NCBI GenBank assembly: GCA_019075905.1
Contig: JAGXAM010000002.1
Span: 62,001 to 126,000 of the forward strand
Length of the DNA: 64,000 nucleotides
Source: Hyphomicrobiales bacterium
GTDB taxonomy: Bacteria > Pseudomonadota > Alphaproteobacteria > Rhizobiales > Beijerinckiaceae
Direction: 5' to 3'
Under the pieces are notes generated by a model, which was not told the DNA's origin, searched no databases, and saw only the letters and a program-made list of their open reading frames with translations. A program made the position numbers and the translations under genes. Of the stretch, positions 63,991 to 64,000 are shown piece by piece (positions within the stretch are counted from its first letter, which is position 1; every line of letters starts with the position of its first letter).

Positions 63991-64000
63991 GCCTCGAATA

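Overview
The window is a 64 kb chromosomal stretch of a GC-rich alphaproteobacterium, most likely Hyphomicrobiales. Supporting evidence: a SciP/DUF1153 cell-cycle protein, a membrane-anchored CycM-type cytochrome c divergent from kdsB-pheA, a TarD protein whose catalytic residues fall at the same positions as in Bradyrhizobium, and a cox operon ordered as in Afipia (Oligotropha) carboxidovorans. Genus cannot be decided from this stretch. I see no rRNA, tRNA, CRISPR array, transposase or prophage.

Layout. 1-4.7 kb: housekeeping (rRNA pseudouridine synthase cut by the window edge, tadA, a DUF3237 protein, ppdK). 4.7-11.7 kb: an accessory stretch with AT-rich and repeat-bearing intergenic DNA. 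It holds a patatin/DUF3734 lipase, a phasin, a secreted cupin, an MFS exporter, a gene remnant, and a P1B-5 type metal ATPase with a C-terminal hemerythrin domain lying between two near-identical 47-bp direct repeats. 11.7-17.8 kb: an esterase plus a peptide-type ABC importer in which one permease and one ATPase are fused. 18-28.7 kb: mainly core genes (trpF, pheA, kdsB, cytochrome c, moeB/thiF, PAP2 phosphatase, sciP, aroE, carbonic anhydrase), a sulfotransferase and a GlxA-type regulator/isochorismatase pair.

29.9-36.4 kb: a catabolic operon headed by an IclR regulator. A good sigma70-like promoter is followed at once by a perfect 16-bp palindrome. The genes are a DHDPS-family lyase, a complete NMT1/TauT-type ABC importer, an SDR and D-tartrate dehydratase TarD. 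The inferred role is uptake of tartrate or a related hydroxy-diacid and its conversion to oxaloacetate. An extra SDR and uvrA follow. 40.3-47.8 kb: a LacI regulator, an SDR, a PCC/DUF296 protein and an acyl-CoA synthetase, divergent from a TRAP transporter across a region with a 28-bp near-palindrome.

47.9-56.1 kb: a form I (aerobic, Mo-Cu) carbon monoxide dehydrogenase operon, coxC-M-S-L-D-E-F on the minus strand, with the form I active-site motif in CoxL and a small molybdate-binding TOBE protein beside it. Upstream of coxM, the motif GCACGA occurs three times with exact 20-bp periodicity, a good candidate binding site for the LytTR regulator CoxC. 56.2-62.3 kb: a divergent sulfide module (sulfide:quinone oxidoreductase, a DUF2892 membrane protein, RND adaptor and RND pump) with an ATTC-N8-GAAT element matching the SqrR/BigR persulfide-sensor operator. 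The window ends with a phosphomannomutase/phosphoglucomutase.

Taken together, the organism looks able to draw energy from CO and sulfide alongside organic acids. The least explained elements are the regulatory DNA patterns (cox repeats, sqr operator, IclR and TRAP palindromes) and the repeat-flanked ATPase. No wholly novel system could be established from sequence alone.
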